From: Dehalococcoidia bacterium
GTDB taxonomy: Bacteria; Chloroflexota; Dehalococcoidia; Lucifugimonadales; Lucifugimonadaceae
Assembly: GCA_014239735.1 (NCBI GenBank)
Contig: JAAZYI010000040.1
Coordinates: forward strand, 1-64,000
Length of the DNA stretch: 64,000 nt
Direction: 5' to 3'
In this document: piece by piece, positions 16,662-24,676 of the stretch
Numbering within the stretch: the first letter of the stretch is position 1
How the letters are laid out: each line of letters opens with the position of its first letter
The notes under the pieces: generated by a model
Told to the model about the DNA's origin: nothing
Databases searched by the model: none
The model's input: only the letters and a program-made list of their open reading frames with translations
Position numbers and translations under genes: made by a program

Positions 16662-17285
16662 TTATTTCTTTCCTTCAGGATACTCAAGTATCTCATCAAT
16701 AAGTCCATATTTTTTTGCTTGTTCAGCATCCATCCATATATCTCTATCAGAATCCTTAGTTACTTGAGATTCTTTTTGACCAGTGTGCTTTGAAATTATT
16801 TTTGTTAGCTTATCTTTAAGTCTCAACACTTCTTTAGCAGCTATTTCAATATCAGAAGCCTGTCCTTGAGCTCCACTCAAAGGTTGATGCATATGAACTG
16901 TAGAGTTAGGTAATGCAAACCTCTTTCCATTAGCTCCTGCAGTTAATAAAACTGTCCCAAAACTTGCACATAATCCAACAGAAATAGTAGATACATCGCA
17001 AGGAATGTGCTGAATAGTGTCATATATAGCCATCCCAGCGTATACCATTCCTCCAGGCGAATTGATATAAAGACTTATATCTTTATCTTGGTCTTCTCTG
17101 GCCAGATATAATAATTGGGCAACTATAAGATTTGCAATTTGATCATTAATAGGCGTTCCTAAGAAAATGATTCTTTCTTTAAGTAATAATGAATAAATAT
17201 CCAACGCTCTTTCACCTCTAGCACCAGATTCAAAAACAGTAGGAATTATATTTTTGGTTAAATCAGTATTATTTGGCAAATCCAT
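16662..17285 (-). CDS. clpP: ATP-dependent Clp protease proteolytic subunit
   Basis: 207-residue serine protease that forms double heptameric rings with Clp ATPases. Catalytic Ser108 in GLCASFGT (most have GxAASMG, so CASF is a mild variant), His133 in HMHQP, and Asp in DIWMDAEQA. Substrate-loading loops (INSPGG) are normal. Lies downstream of tig, but a near-consensus promoter at 17362-17388 suggests separate transcription. Confidence 0.97.
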   Translation of the reverse strand: MDLPNNTDLTKNIIPTVFESGARGERALDIYSLLLKERIIFLGTPINDQIANLIVAQLLYLAREDQDKDISLYINSPGGMVYAGMAIYDTIQHIPCDVSTISVGLCASFGTVLLTAGANGKRFALPNSTVHMHQPLSGAQGQASDIEIAAKEVLRLKDKLTKIISKHTGQKESQVTKDSDRDIWMDAEQAKKYGLIDEILEYPEGKK

Positions 17286-17361
17286 AATTATCCTTTTTGT
17301 ATATATTTAATTTTATAAAACAATGAACGAAATAATAATATATAATTAATTCGAGTCATAT

Positions 17362-17388
17362 ATTATAACTTGATATGATCTATGTCAA
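17362..17388 (-). promoter_or_regulatory. Promoter of clpP
   Basis: On the minus strand, a perfect TTGACA (plus-strand 17383-17388) and a perfect TATAAT (17362-17367) are separated by 15 bases; shifting the -10 by two bases (TAATAT) gives 17. It sits right after the tig stop, so clpP can be made independently of the aspS-tig transcript, leaving a leader of roughly 70 bases. Confidence 0.7.
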
Positions 17389-17398
17389 CATTAAATCA

Positions 17399-18670
17399 TT
17401 ATGATTTCAATGCAACATTCTTAATTTTTTCTAATAATTTTTCTCTTCTTAGAGAATATTTAATTTCATCAGATACCTGATCTTCAGTAAATTGTGAGTT
17501 GTTTTGCTGTTTCTTCCATTTTTCAAGCTCTTCTTTAATTTTTGATTCTTGAACTTCTATCTCGTAATGGGTCATTATTTCTTCAATAACTAAAGCTCTC
17601 TTTATTCTATTTTCTGCAGCTACCTTTAATTCTTTCTCAAAAGTCTCTTCGGTTTGCTCAATTTGTTTTAAATAATCATCGAATTCAATTTTCTGGCTCT
17701 CGATCGTTTTCTTTTGCTGATCTATCAAGGCACTAGTTTCTTGCTCAATCATCAATTCAGCAATTGTAAACTTAGAAGAATCAACAATCATTTTAATGTA
17801 TTCATCCCATAGATCTTGATCCCATTTATTATTAGCTGTAGTTTGCAGATTCGTTTTAATTAACTTTTTCAATCCTTTTAAATTTTCCACATTTGGGTCA
17901 ACAATTTTCGCAAATGAATCATCGACCTCAGGGAGTTCCTTCTCTTTGATTTCGTGTAATTTCACATTGTATTCTGCGGTTTTGTTTCTATATTTTTCAC
18001 TTAAATAATCCTCAGGAAGTTCAATATTAAATTTCTTTGTTTTATCTTTTTCCATACCTGAAATTTTTTTCATTAGGCCGGGCATTTTAAGATTTTCTTC
18101 AAATTTCATATCCAACAATAAATCTATTGAAGAATGGTTCATTATTTCCTCTCCATCTGCTTCACATTTAAAATCAATTGTGACCAAATCTCCCATAGAT
18201 GCTTTTCTGGAAACTGGAGCCCAAGTCCCATTTTGGTCTCTAATTTCATCAATTACTTTATTCACTTCTTTTACAGATACTTTTTCTTTCTCAACATCAA
18301 TTTTTATTTTTTCTACATTCAACAATTTCGTAATTGGTTTTAATGCAATTAAAGCTTCAAATTTTAATTTTGGCTGAAGGTCTAAAACAGATATTTTTGG
18401 GGTAGAAAAAAATTCAATATTCTCTTGCTGTATTGCCTTATTGACTAAATCTGGAACTGCATACTCTAAAGATTCCTCAACAATCCCTTCTATTCCTACT
18501 ATCTGCTCAACTATAGACATAGGAGCCTTGCCTTTTCTAAAACCTGGAATCTTTAATCTATTGCTTAATTTAGTAGAGGCTTTCTTCAAATGATTATCTA
18601 TTTCATCATTATCAGCTTCAACAGTTAGCTTTAATTGCTGACTTTCAACTTTACTTTTATCAATTTTCAA
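17399..18670 (-). CDS. tig: Trigger factor
   Basis: 423-residue ribosome-bound chaperone. The ribosome-docking signature FRKGKAP is near residue 44-51 and the N-terminal domain is complete. The middle domain (about 150-240) corresponds to the FKBP-like prolyl isomerase domain; the C-terminus is long and helical. The start overlaps aspS by four bases. The tig-clpP order is widespread in bacteria, linking nascent-chain folding to proteolysis. Confidence 0.93.
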   Translation of the reverse strand: MKIDKSKVESQQLKLTVEADNDEIDNHLKKASTKLSNRLKIPGFRKGKAPMSIVEQIVGIEGIVEESLEYAVPDLVNKAIQQENIEFFSTPKISVLDLQPKLKFEALIALKPITKLLNVEKIKIDVEKEKVSVKEVNKVIDEIRDQNGTWAPVSRKASMGDLVTIDFKCEADGEEIMNHSSIDLLLDMKFEENLKMPGLMKKISGMEKDKTKKFNIELPEDYLSEKYRNKTAEYNVKLHEIKEKELPEVDDSFAKIVDPNVENLKGLKKLIKTNLQTTANNKWDQDLWDEYIKMIVDSSKFTIAELMIEQETSALIDQQKKTIESQKIEFDDYLKQIEQTEETFEKELKVAAENRIKRALVIEEIMTHYEIEVQESKIKEELEKWKKQQNNSQFTEDQVSDEIKYSLRREKLLEKIKNVALKS

Positions 18671-20466
18671 CTTTTATCCTTTTCTTTATCTATACTTTTT
18701 ATATTTAATTCTTTCTTTTGATCCTCTTCGATATGAGAAGGGGCATCCCATAATAAATCAGAAGCGCTTTGAGTTTTTGGAAACGAAATTACATCTCTAA
18801 TTGAATCTTCATCAGAAAATATTGCGACAAGTCTGTCAATACCTAATCCCATTCCTCCATGAGGAGGGGCACCATATTCAAATGCTTCAAGCAGAGCTCC
18901 AAATCTTTCTTCTACCTCAGATTTAGAGTAACCGATTATCGAAAAAACTTTTTCTTGAATCTTTCTATTATGTATCCTTATACTGCCGGATCCTAACTCA
19001 ACACCATTACAAACTAAATCGAAAAGGTTTCCCATCACTTTCCCAGGGTCTGAATCCATAAATTCTTCAGTTTCTTTTGTTGGAGATGAAAATACATGAT
19101 GCATAGCTACCCATTTACCTGAATCTTTATCCATTTCAAAAAGTGGAAAATCTGTAACAAATAGAAAGTTAATTTTAGACTGATCAATTAATCCTAGATC
19201 TTTCGCTAGCCTATTCCTAAGTGAACCTAAGCATTCATTAACTTTATTATTCTCACCAGCAGAAATAAATATAATATCTTCCTCAGATGCGTCAAATGTT
19301 TTATATATTTCTTTAATATTTTCAGCATTCAAAAATTTAGCAATAGGAGATTTAACGTTTTGAATGTTTAATTCAGAAATATCTTTAATATTTTCTATAG
19401 ATATAGGGATTACTCCACCACCACCCATCTCAATTACGAAATTATTTAATTCATCTATGTAGCTTCTCTTAATTGAATCTGAATTTTTAAGAGAAATTCC
19501 TTTGATAGATCCCCCGCTTTCTAAAACATTATTAAAAACTCTAAATTCTGTACCAGACAAAACTTTATTTAAATTTCTTAATTCCAATGAGAATCTAGTA
19601 TCAGGTTTATCCGTGCCATATCTTTCAATAGATTCTTTATAAGTAATCCTAGGGAAAGGATATGAGATATCCTTGGATTGGTATTCTTTAGAGAGAAAAT
19701 GATATAGCTCCTCGCAATTTGCTATTACATCATCTTGGTGAACAAAGCTCATCTCAAAATCTAATTGTGTATGCTCAGGCTGCCTATCTGCCCTCAAATC
19801 TTCATCCCTAAAACATTTTGCAATTTGATAATATTTTTCAAATCCTGAGGTCATAAGCATCTGTTTGATCTGTTGAGGAGATTGAGGCAATGCATAAAAT
19901 TCACCTGGATGAACTCTACTCGGAACTACGTAGTCTCTTGCGCCTTCGGGCGTACTTTTTATCAGAATGGGAGTTTCAATGTGCACAAAATCTTTATCGT
20001 TTAAGAAATTACATATTGATAAAACCACGTCATTCCTCAACCTAATATTATTCTGCATTCTTGATGATCTTAAATCTAGAAATCTATATCTTAATCTTGT
20101 AGTCTCATCTATATTCTTAGAATTAACCTCAAAAGGAGGAGTTTTTGACTCATTTAATACATTAATTTCATTCGCATGAACTTCAATATAACCTGTTGAG
20201 ATATTAGGGTTTTCTGCTCCTTCTATACGCTTCTCCACTACTCCTTTTACTTGAATCACCCATTCAGTTCGGAAAGATGAAGCAATTTCGTGATTAGAAT
20301 TACTCTTGCTCTTATCAAACACAACTTGAACAATTCCAGTAGAGTCTCTTAAATCAATAAACAAAAGGGATCCATGGTCTCTCCAAGAGTCTACCCAACC
20401 TGCTATGGTTATTTCGTTATTCTCTTGGTCAATTCCTATTTCTCCACATCCCCGTTCCTTGTACAA
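18667..20466 (-). CDS. aspS: Aspartate--tRNA ligase
   Basis: 599-residue class II synthetase of the bacterial type. N-terminal OB anticodon-binding domain (about 1-110, GWVDSWRDHGSLLFIDLRD), motif 2 region FRDEDLRADRQPEHTQLDFE, an inserted GAD domain (about 290-400), and motif 3 GMGLGIDRLVAI. Lies 17 bases after bioY and overlaps tig by four bases. I cannot tell from sequence alone whether it discriminates tRNA-Asp from tRNA-Asn. Confidence 0.97.
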   Translation of the reverse strand: MYKERGCGEIGIDQENNEITIAGWVDSWRDHGSLLFIDLRDSTGIVQVVFDKSKSNSNHEIASSFRTEWVIQVKGVVEKRIEGAENPNISTGYIEVHANEINVLNESKTPPFEVNSKNIDETTRLRYRFLDLRSSRMQNNIRLRNDVVLSICNFLNDKDFVHIETPILIKSTPEGARDYVVPSRVHPGEFYALPQSPQQIKQMLMTSGFEKYYQIAKCFRDEDLRADRQPEHTQLDFEMSFVHQDDVIANCEELYHFLSKEYQSKDISYPFPRITYKESIERYGTDKPDTRFSLELRNLNKVLSGTEFRVFNNVLESGGSIKGISLKNSDSIKRSYIDELNNFVIEMGGGGVIPISIENIKDISELNIQNVKSPIAKFLNAENIKEIYKTFDASEEDIIFISAGENNKVNECLGSLRNRLAKDLGLIDQSKINFLFVTDFPLFEMDKDSGKWVAMHHVFSSPTKETEEFMDSDPGKVMGNLFDLVCNGVELGSGSIRIHNRKIQEKVFSIIGYSKSEVEERFGALLEAFEYGAPPHGGMGLGIDRLVAIFSDEDSIRDVISFPKTQSASDLLWDAPSHIEEDQKKELNIKSIDKEKDKS

Positions 20467-20483
20467 TAAAAACTCCTACTTAA

Positions 20484-21119
20484 CTACTTCGTTTTCTTTG
20501 AAATTTTCCATAAGAAACTGATTATTAAAGATGCAAAAGTAAGTTTAACAAAATCACCAATTAAAAATGGATAAACAGCCTGAGACAATAGTTTACCATT
20601 TTCTGGCCATGAAAAATCAAAAATTGATAACCATATTAAGGCTGGGATATATATAACTATATTGGCATAAATCATTGCCCATATAGTCAAGCCAGCCCTA
20701 AGTCCACGAGTACTCAAAAATGATACTAAAATCGACGCAAAGAAAAACCCAATTAGATATCCTCCAGTTACACCCATAAAATAATCTATCCCACCATTAT
20801 GGCCTTGAAAAATTGGCAACCCTAAAGCTCCCAATCCAAGATAAACAGTTATTGATATTAAAGTAAGTCTCAATCCATAAAGAGACCCAAGCATCAATAT
20901 TCCAAAAGTTTGTAGTGTAATAGGAACAGGATTATCTGGTAAAAAAAACTTAAATTGAGAAAGTAAATATTGAATTAAAACAAATCCAAAAACTAACAAT
21001 ATAGAAACAATACTTGATTTAGTATTTACAAAATTATCTATTAATGGGTTCTCTTTACTTAAACCGCCAAACCCAATAATTCTTTCAAATAATTTATTTC
21101 TCTTAATTTGAGTAACCAT
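20484..21119 (-). CDS. bioY: BioY, biotin-specific S component of an ECF transporter
   Basis: 211 residues with about six hydrophobic segments. Family motifs are visible: NPVPITLQTFGILMLGSLYG in the first half, then GLGALGLPIFQG and GVTGGYLIGFFFA. BioY binds biotin and normally needs an EcfAAT energising module, absent in the window. It lies between an Lrp/AsnC regulator two bases upstream and aspS. The N-terminal extension of about 30 residues before the first membrane segment is longer than usual. Imported biotin would serve acetyl-CoA carboxylase (accDA at 33004). Confidence 0.93.
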   Translation of the reverse strand: MVTQIKRNKLFERIIGFGGLSKENPLIDNFVNTKSSIVSILLVFGFVLIQYLLSQFKFFLPDNPVPITLQTFGILMLGSLYGLRLTLISITVYLGLGALGLPIFQGHNGGIDYFMGVTGGYLIGFFFASILVSFLSTRGLRAGLTIWAMIYANIVIYIPALIWLSIFDFSWPENGKLLSQAVYPFLIGDFVKLTFASLIISFLWKISKKTK

Positions 21120-21121
21120 AA

Positions 21122-21550
21122 TTAAATTCCTCTCTTAAGTACTTTTAAATTTACAAAGGTTTCAGTTTTTTTTACACCATCTATATTTCCCAAATCATAA
21201 CTTAAGAACTTGCCTAACTCTTCACTAGTGGGCAATGTTACCCAAGAAAAAATATCGTAGCTTCCGGTTGTTCTTGCGACCCAAGTTGTATATTCATGAT
21301 TTGAGATTTCATTAGCTGCATCATCTATCTTGTCGGGATCAACTTGGATCCCAATTAATGCCTCAGAAAAATAACCATTTTTTTCGGGGTCAGGTACAGC
21401 ATAAACATTAATAATGCCTTCCGACTTCATGCGCTTAATTCTTCTTCTTATCGTGCCTTCACTGACGTCTAAATTTCTTGCAACTTTAGCATTGGATATT
21501 CTTCCGTCTGTCTTTAATATATCTATTATTTTTTTATCTAACTGATCCAT
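21122..21550 (-). CDS. Lrp/AsnC family transcriptional regulator
   Basis: 142 residues: N-terminal helix-turn-helix (about 3-60; LDKKIIDILKTDGRISNAKVARNLDVSEGTIRRRI is the family pattern, in the first 35 residues) and C-terminal RAM ligand-binding domain (about 65-140, WVARTTGSYDIFSWV). Lrp-type regulators sense amino acids and usually control their own and neighbouring genes. It is the first gene of the run to bioY, aspS and tig, only two bases before bioY. The divergent intergenic region carries an 18-base palindrome at 21661-21678 that is a candidate target. Confidence 0.93.
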   Translation of the reverse strand: MDQLDKKIIDILKTDGRISNAKVARNLDVSEGTIRRRIKRMKSEGIINVYAVPDPEKNGYFSEALIGIQVDPDKIDDAANEISNHEYTTWVARTTGSYDIFSWVTLPTSEELGKFLSYDLGNIDGVKKTETFVNLKVLKRGI

Positions 21551-21660
21551 GTCATAATCTATTAATTAAAATATTATTATATTCTACGAATTTCGTTTGT
21601 AAATTATTTTATAAATTTAATATTTAATTTATCCTATTTATTTAGTTTATTGTGTAAAAT

Positions 21661-21678
21661 AATATTTAATTAAATATT
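21661..21678. repeat. Perfect 18-base AT palindrome between the Lrp-like gene and the A-type carrier gene
   Basis: AATATTTAATTAAATATT reads the same on both strands. The same AATATTTAATT half also occurs near 21619-21629. It lies just upstream of the carrier's ribosome-binding site (TTGGAG). Could be an Lrp-type operator; AT-rich composition raises the chance of a random palindrome. Confidence 0.3.
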
Positions 21679-21693
21679 TTGTTTGGAGAAAAC

Positions 21694-22047
21694 ATGACTA
21701 CAGAAAATATAATTTCATTCACTGAAGCAGCTGCTTCTAAAGTAAATGAAGTACTTGAAGAACAGGGTAATGATCAGTCATACCTAAGAATTACACTTAC
21801 TATGGGTGAAAATGGCGGAGCAGGTTATGAATTTGGTCTAGAAGATGAAGCTTCTAAATCGGATACAATAATTGAATCAAATGGCGTAAAGGTGCTCGTT
21901 GATTCAGGTAGTGCTCCTTTAATTTCAGGAGCAAGCATTGATTACGTTGAAGGAATGCAGAGGTCGGGTTTTGTAATTTCTAATCCTAATATGCCATCTG
22001 GTGGTGGATGTGCTTGTGGTGGTGGTGGATGTGGATGTGGTGGCTAA
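21694..22047 (+). CDS. A-type iron-sulfur carrier-like protein (HesB/IscA/ErpA family)
   Basis: 117 residues from the ATG at 21694, seven bases after TTGGAGAA; an upstream TTG would add five residues. The fold pattern is that of IscA/ErpA: ISFTEAAASKVNEVL at the start, DTIIESNGVKVLVDS, then ISGASIDYVEGMQRSGFVISNPN. Members carry iron or [2Fe-2S] on three cysteines. Here the first (in GGCSG) is alanine, NGGAGYEF, while the C-terminus is unusually rich: GGGCACGGGGCGCGG with four cysteines. Precedes a ferredoxin on the same strand. Confidence 0.85.
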   Translation: MTTENIISFTEAAASKVNEVLEEQGNDQSYLRITLTMGENGGAGYEFGLEDEASKSDTIIESNGVKVLVDSGSAPLISGASIDYVEGMQRSGFVISNPNMPSGGGCACGGGGCGCGG

Positions 22048-22077
22048 TTAGTTCATTACTTTTGAAAGGAATTGAAG

Positions 22078-22344
22078 ATGACTTTTGTTATCACATCAAC
22101 ATGCTCAGGATCCCTTGATGGAGCTTGTGTAGATGTTTGCCCAGTAGATTGCATATACTCCAAAAAAGGAGATAATCACTTATATATTAACCCCGAAGAA
22201 TGTATAGACTGTGCGGCATGCGAACCAGTATGTCCAGTTGATGCTATCTTTCCAGATGATGAAGTTCCTGAGAATGAAAAAGAATATATATCCAAAGGTG
22301 AAAAGTATAACTATGACGAATCTGAACCTGGAATGAATTTATAA
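22078..22344 (+). CDS. Ferredoxin, two-cluster (3Fe/4Fe-4Fe) type
   Basis: 88 residues. Cysteine pattern near the start (C-x7-C-x3-CP-x2-C: TCSGSLDGACVDVCPVDC) and then CIDCAACEPVCP, typical of seven- or eight-iron ferredoxins with an acidic C-terminal tail. Start chosen at 22078 because AAAGGA lies nine bases upstream; a TTG two codons earlier is not needed. It follows the A-type carrier by 30 bases, which fits cluster delivery to the ferredoxin but does not prove it. Confidence 0.93.
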   Translation: MTFVITSTCSGSLDGACVDVCPVDCIYSKKGDNHLYINPEECIDCAACEPVCPVDAIFPDDEVPENEKEYISKGEKYNYDESEPGMNL

Positions 22345-22346
22345 GG

Positions 22347-22790
22347 TTATATTATTTTTGACATTAACAGAGCGTCATCAGGAGGATTTTTATAGTAATC
22401 TTTTCTAATACCGTCTATATCGAATAAGAAGGCTTTATAAAGTTTTATGGCGACTCTATTCTTATTCGCAACCTCTAATATAATTTTTGAATTTACTTTT
22501 TTGCTAACAAGAAATTCTGACAATAGCAAGGATGCTACTCCTTCTCTTTTATGAGATGAATCTACTGCAATAGATATTATTTCGTGCAAATTGCTAGCAA
22601 TTTTCAATGTCAGTAAATAGCCAACTATATCTTTTTTTTGGGAAGCTATAATAATTCTGTAATTGCTATTGCCTACAAATTTTGAAAAATTCAATTTTTT
22701 TGTTAACTCTTCAAATGATTTTGAATTAAGATTATTTAACTCTGATATATCATATTCGTTAGCTTTTCTGATTTTTATCTTATTTTTCAT
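22347..22790 (-). CDS. GNAT family N-acetyltransferase (RimI-like)
   Basis: 147 residues with the GNAT order: N-terminal IRKANEYDISELNNLN, the central strand IIASQKKDIVGYLLTL, the acetyl-CoA loop VDSSHKREGVASLLL (Q/RxxGxA/G form) and the C-terminal ILEVANKNRVAIKLYKAF typical of RimI, which acetylates N-terminal alanines of proteins. The C-terminal RKDYYKNPPDDALLM also resembles RimI (YYxxPxEDAxxM). Substrate not provable from sequence. Its stop is two bases from the ferredoxin stop. Confidence 0.85.
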   Translation of the reverse strand: MKNKIKIRKANEYDISELNNLNSKSFEELTKKLNFSKFVGNSNYRIIIASQKKDIVGYLLTLKIASNLHEIISIAVDSSHKREGVASLLLSEFLVSKKVNSKIILEVANKNRVAIKLYKAFLFDIDGIRKDYYKNPPDDALLMSKII

Positions 22791-22862
22791 ATAAAAAATA
22801 TTGTTTTAATCATACTAGATAAAATATTATGTTTAACTGAAACAACTTTCAAAAAAATATTA

Positions 22863-24674
22863 GTGAATATAAAATTAAAACCGGCTCCTTTACATCTATC
22901 CAACCATTTAAATGAACTAACAATTTTAGTTCGAATAGTAAAAATGTGCCTCTCATATAGAAAATTAGTCCTATTAGGTTTTATCGGGGTATTTGGCTTA
23001 GTCTCGTCTCAATTATGGTTGCCTTATCTATTGGGGACATCTATAGACACTACATATGAAAAAATAAATTCAGAATCTAAAGATTTATCTTCATTATGGA
23101 TACTCGCAATTTCAATTATTTTTGTAAGTTCATTAAGAGGGATTTTTGCATTTATTTTACAATTTCATGGAGAGAAAATTGCAAATAGGATTTCATCAGA
23201 CTTGAGGAGCAAATTTCATAAAAAACTTCAATCTCAAACTTATAAATATCATGACAGGATACATACTGGAAACTTAATGTCTAGAGGAATTATGGACATA
23301 GAAGGAGTGAAAATGTTTGTAACCACAGGATTATTTAGAACATTTGAAATAATCAGTTTAATGTTAGCTGGGTCATTTTTATTATTCAGAACAGATTGGC
23401 AAATTGGAGTTATTGCATTTGGTTTTATTATACCTGTAGCAACCATAGCAACTATAAATAGATTAAGACTAAGAAAAGTATGGTTCAAGATTCAAAAAGA
23501 GCTTTCAGTCCTTAATACAAATCTTCAAGAGAACCTAATAGGAGTTAAAGTTGTAAGAGCATTTGGAGGTGAAAATTACGAAATAAAAAAATTCAATTCA
23601 TCTCACCAAGATGTAACTGATGACACAATTAGAGGTGTGAAAATTGATGCTACTGGAACTAGCTTAATGGGGTTCTTCTTTTTATTTATATGGGCATTAG
23701 TAATTTGGACTGGTGGTCATAAGGTAATTAATGGGAATATGTCTATCGGAGATCTAACTCAATGTCTTATATATCTTGGTATGCTTCAAAGGCCAGTAAG
23801 AATAGTTGGATTAATGGTAAATTCGTATGCAAGAGCAATCACATGCGGATTAAGACTTTTTGAAATTTTAGATTCAAAACCAAGAATTTCAACAAAATCT
23901 AAAAAAATAGTGATCGACACTATAAAAAAAGTTACATTCAAAAATGTGAGTTTTAAATACTACAGAAAATCAAAAACTAATGATGTTAATGATGTTAATT
24001 TTGAATTAAATCCTGGAAAAATTATTGGATTGATTGGACCTCCTGGTTCTGGTAAATCTACGATATCAAATTTAATACCAAGATTTTATGATGTTATTGA
24101 GGGAGATATCTTAATAAATAAAACTTCCTTAAAAAAAATAAGCTTAAAGCCTTTAAGAAGTAGAATTGGATTAGTTTCTCAACATACATTCTTATTTAAT
24201 AGTACATTGAAAGAAAATATTGCATATTCAAATCCAGATCTGAATATTGAGAAGGTTATAGAAGCAGCAAAAATTGCTGACATTCATGATTTTATAGATA
24301 GTTTGCCTGAAAAATATGAAACTATGGTTGGAGAGTTTGGAGTTTCACTCTCAGGTGGCCAAAAACAAAGAATAGCTATAGCCAGAAATATTATTAAGAA
24401 CCCAGACATATTTATATTTGATGATTCATTTAGTGCCCTTGATACAGCAACAGACAAATCCATTAGAGAAAGGTTAATGCCTCTACAAAAAGAAAAGGCG
24501 ACTCTAATAATTTCTCAAAGAATTAGCACTATTTCACACTGCGATGAAATATTAGTTATGGATAAAGGAAGAATTGTTGATAGAGGAAAGCATAATGATT
24601 TAATTTCTAAAGATGGTATATATAAAACTATTTTTGAATTGCAAAACCCTAAACTTCAAGAGGTTAATGAATAA
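22863..24674 (+). CDS. ABC exporter half-transporter, subunit with a degenerate ATP site
   Basis: 603 residues: six-helix membrane domain (about 40-330) and C-terminal ATPase. Walker A is GLIGPPGSGKST and the signature LSGGQ is intact. The Walker B region reads FDDSFSALD, with Asp where the catalytic Glu belongs, and the H-loop is SQRIST with Gln for His. These two changes mark the degenerate-site subunit of heterodimeric exporters of the TM287/TM288 type. GTG start with no strong ribosome-binding site; the next gene begins two bases after its stop. Confidence 0.92.
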   Translation: MNIKLKPAPLHLSNHLNELTILVRIVKMCLSYRKLVLLGFIGVFGLVSSQLWLPYLLGTSIDTTYEKINSESKDLSSLWILAISIIFVSSLRGIFAFILQFHGEKIANRISSDLRSKFHKKLQSQTYKYHDRIHTGNLMSRGIMDIEGVKMFVTTGLFRTFEIISLMLAGSFLLFRTDWQIGVIAFGFIIPVATIATINRLRLRKVWFKIQKELSVLNTNLQENLIGVKVVRAFGGENYEIKKFNSSHQDVTDDTIRGVKIDATGTSLMGFFFLFIWALVIWTGGHKVINGNMSIGDLTQCLIYLGMLQRPVRIVGLMVNSYARAITCGLRLFEILDSKPRISTKSKKIVIDTIKKVTFKNVSFKYYRKSKTNDVNDVNFELNPGKIIGLIGPPGSGKSTISNLIPRFYDVIEGDILINKTSLKKISLKPLRSRIGLVSQHTFLFNSTLKENIAYSNPDLNIEKVIEAAKIADIHDFIDSLPEKYETMVGEFGVSLSGGQKQRIAIARNIIKNPDIFIFDDSFSALDTATDKSIRERLMPLQKEKATLIISQRISTISHCDEILVMDKGRIVDRGKHNDLISKDGIYKTIFELQNPKLQEVNE

Positions 24675-24676
24675 TA

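Noticed and set aside
23249-23488. Antisense frames inside abc, ftsH, accDA, lysS and other long genes
   Set aside because: They mirror strong sense-strand genes with clear domains and lack start sites or family features.
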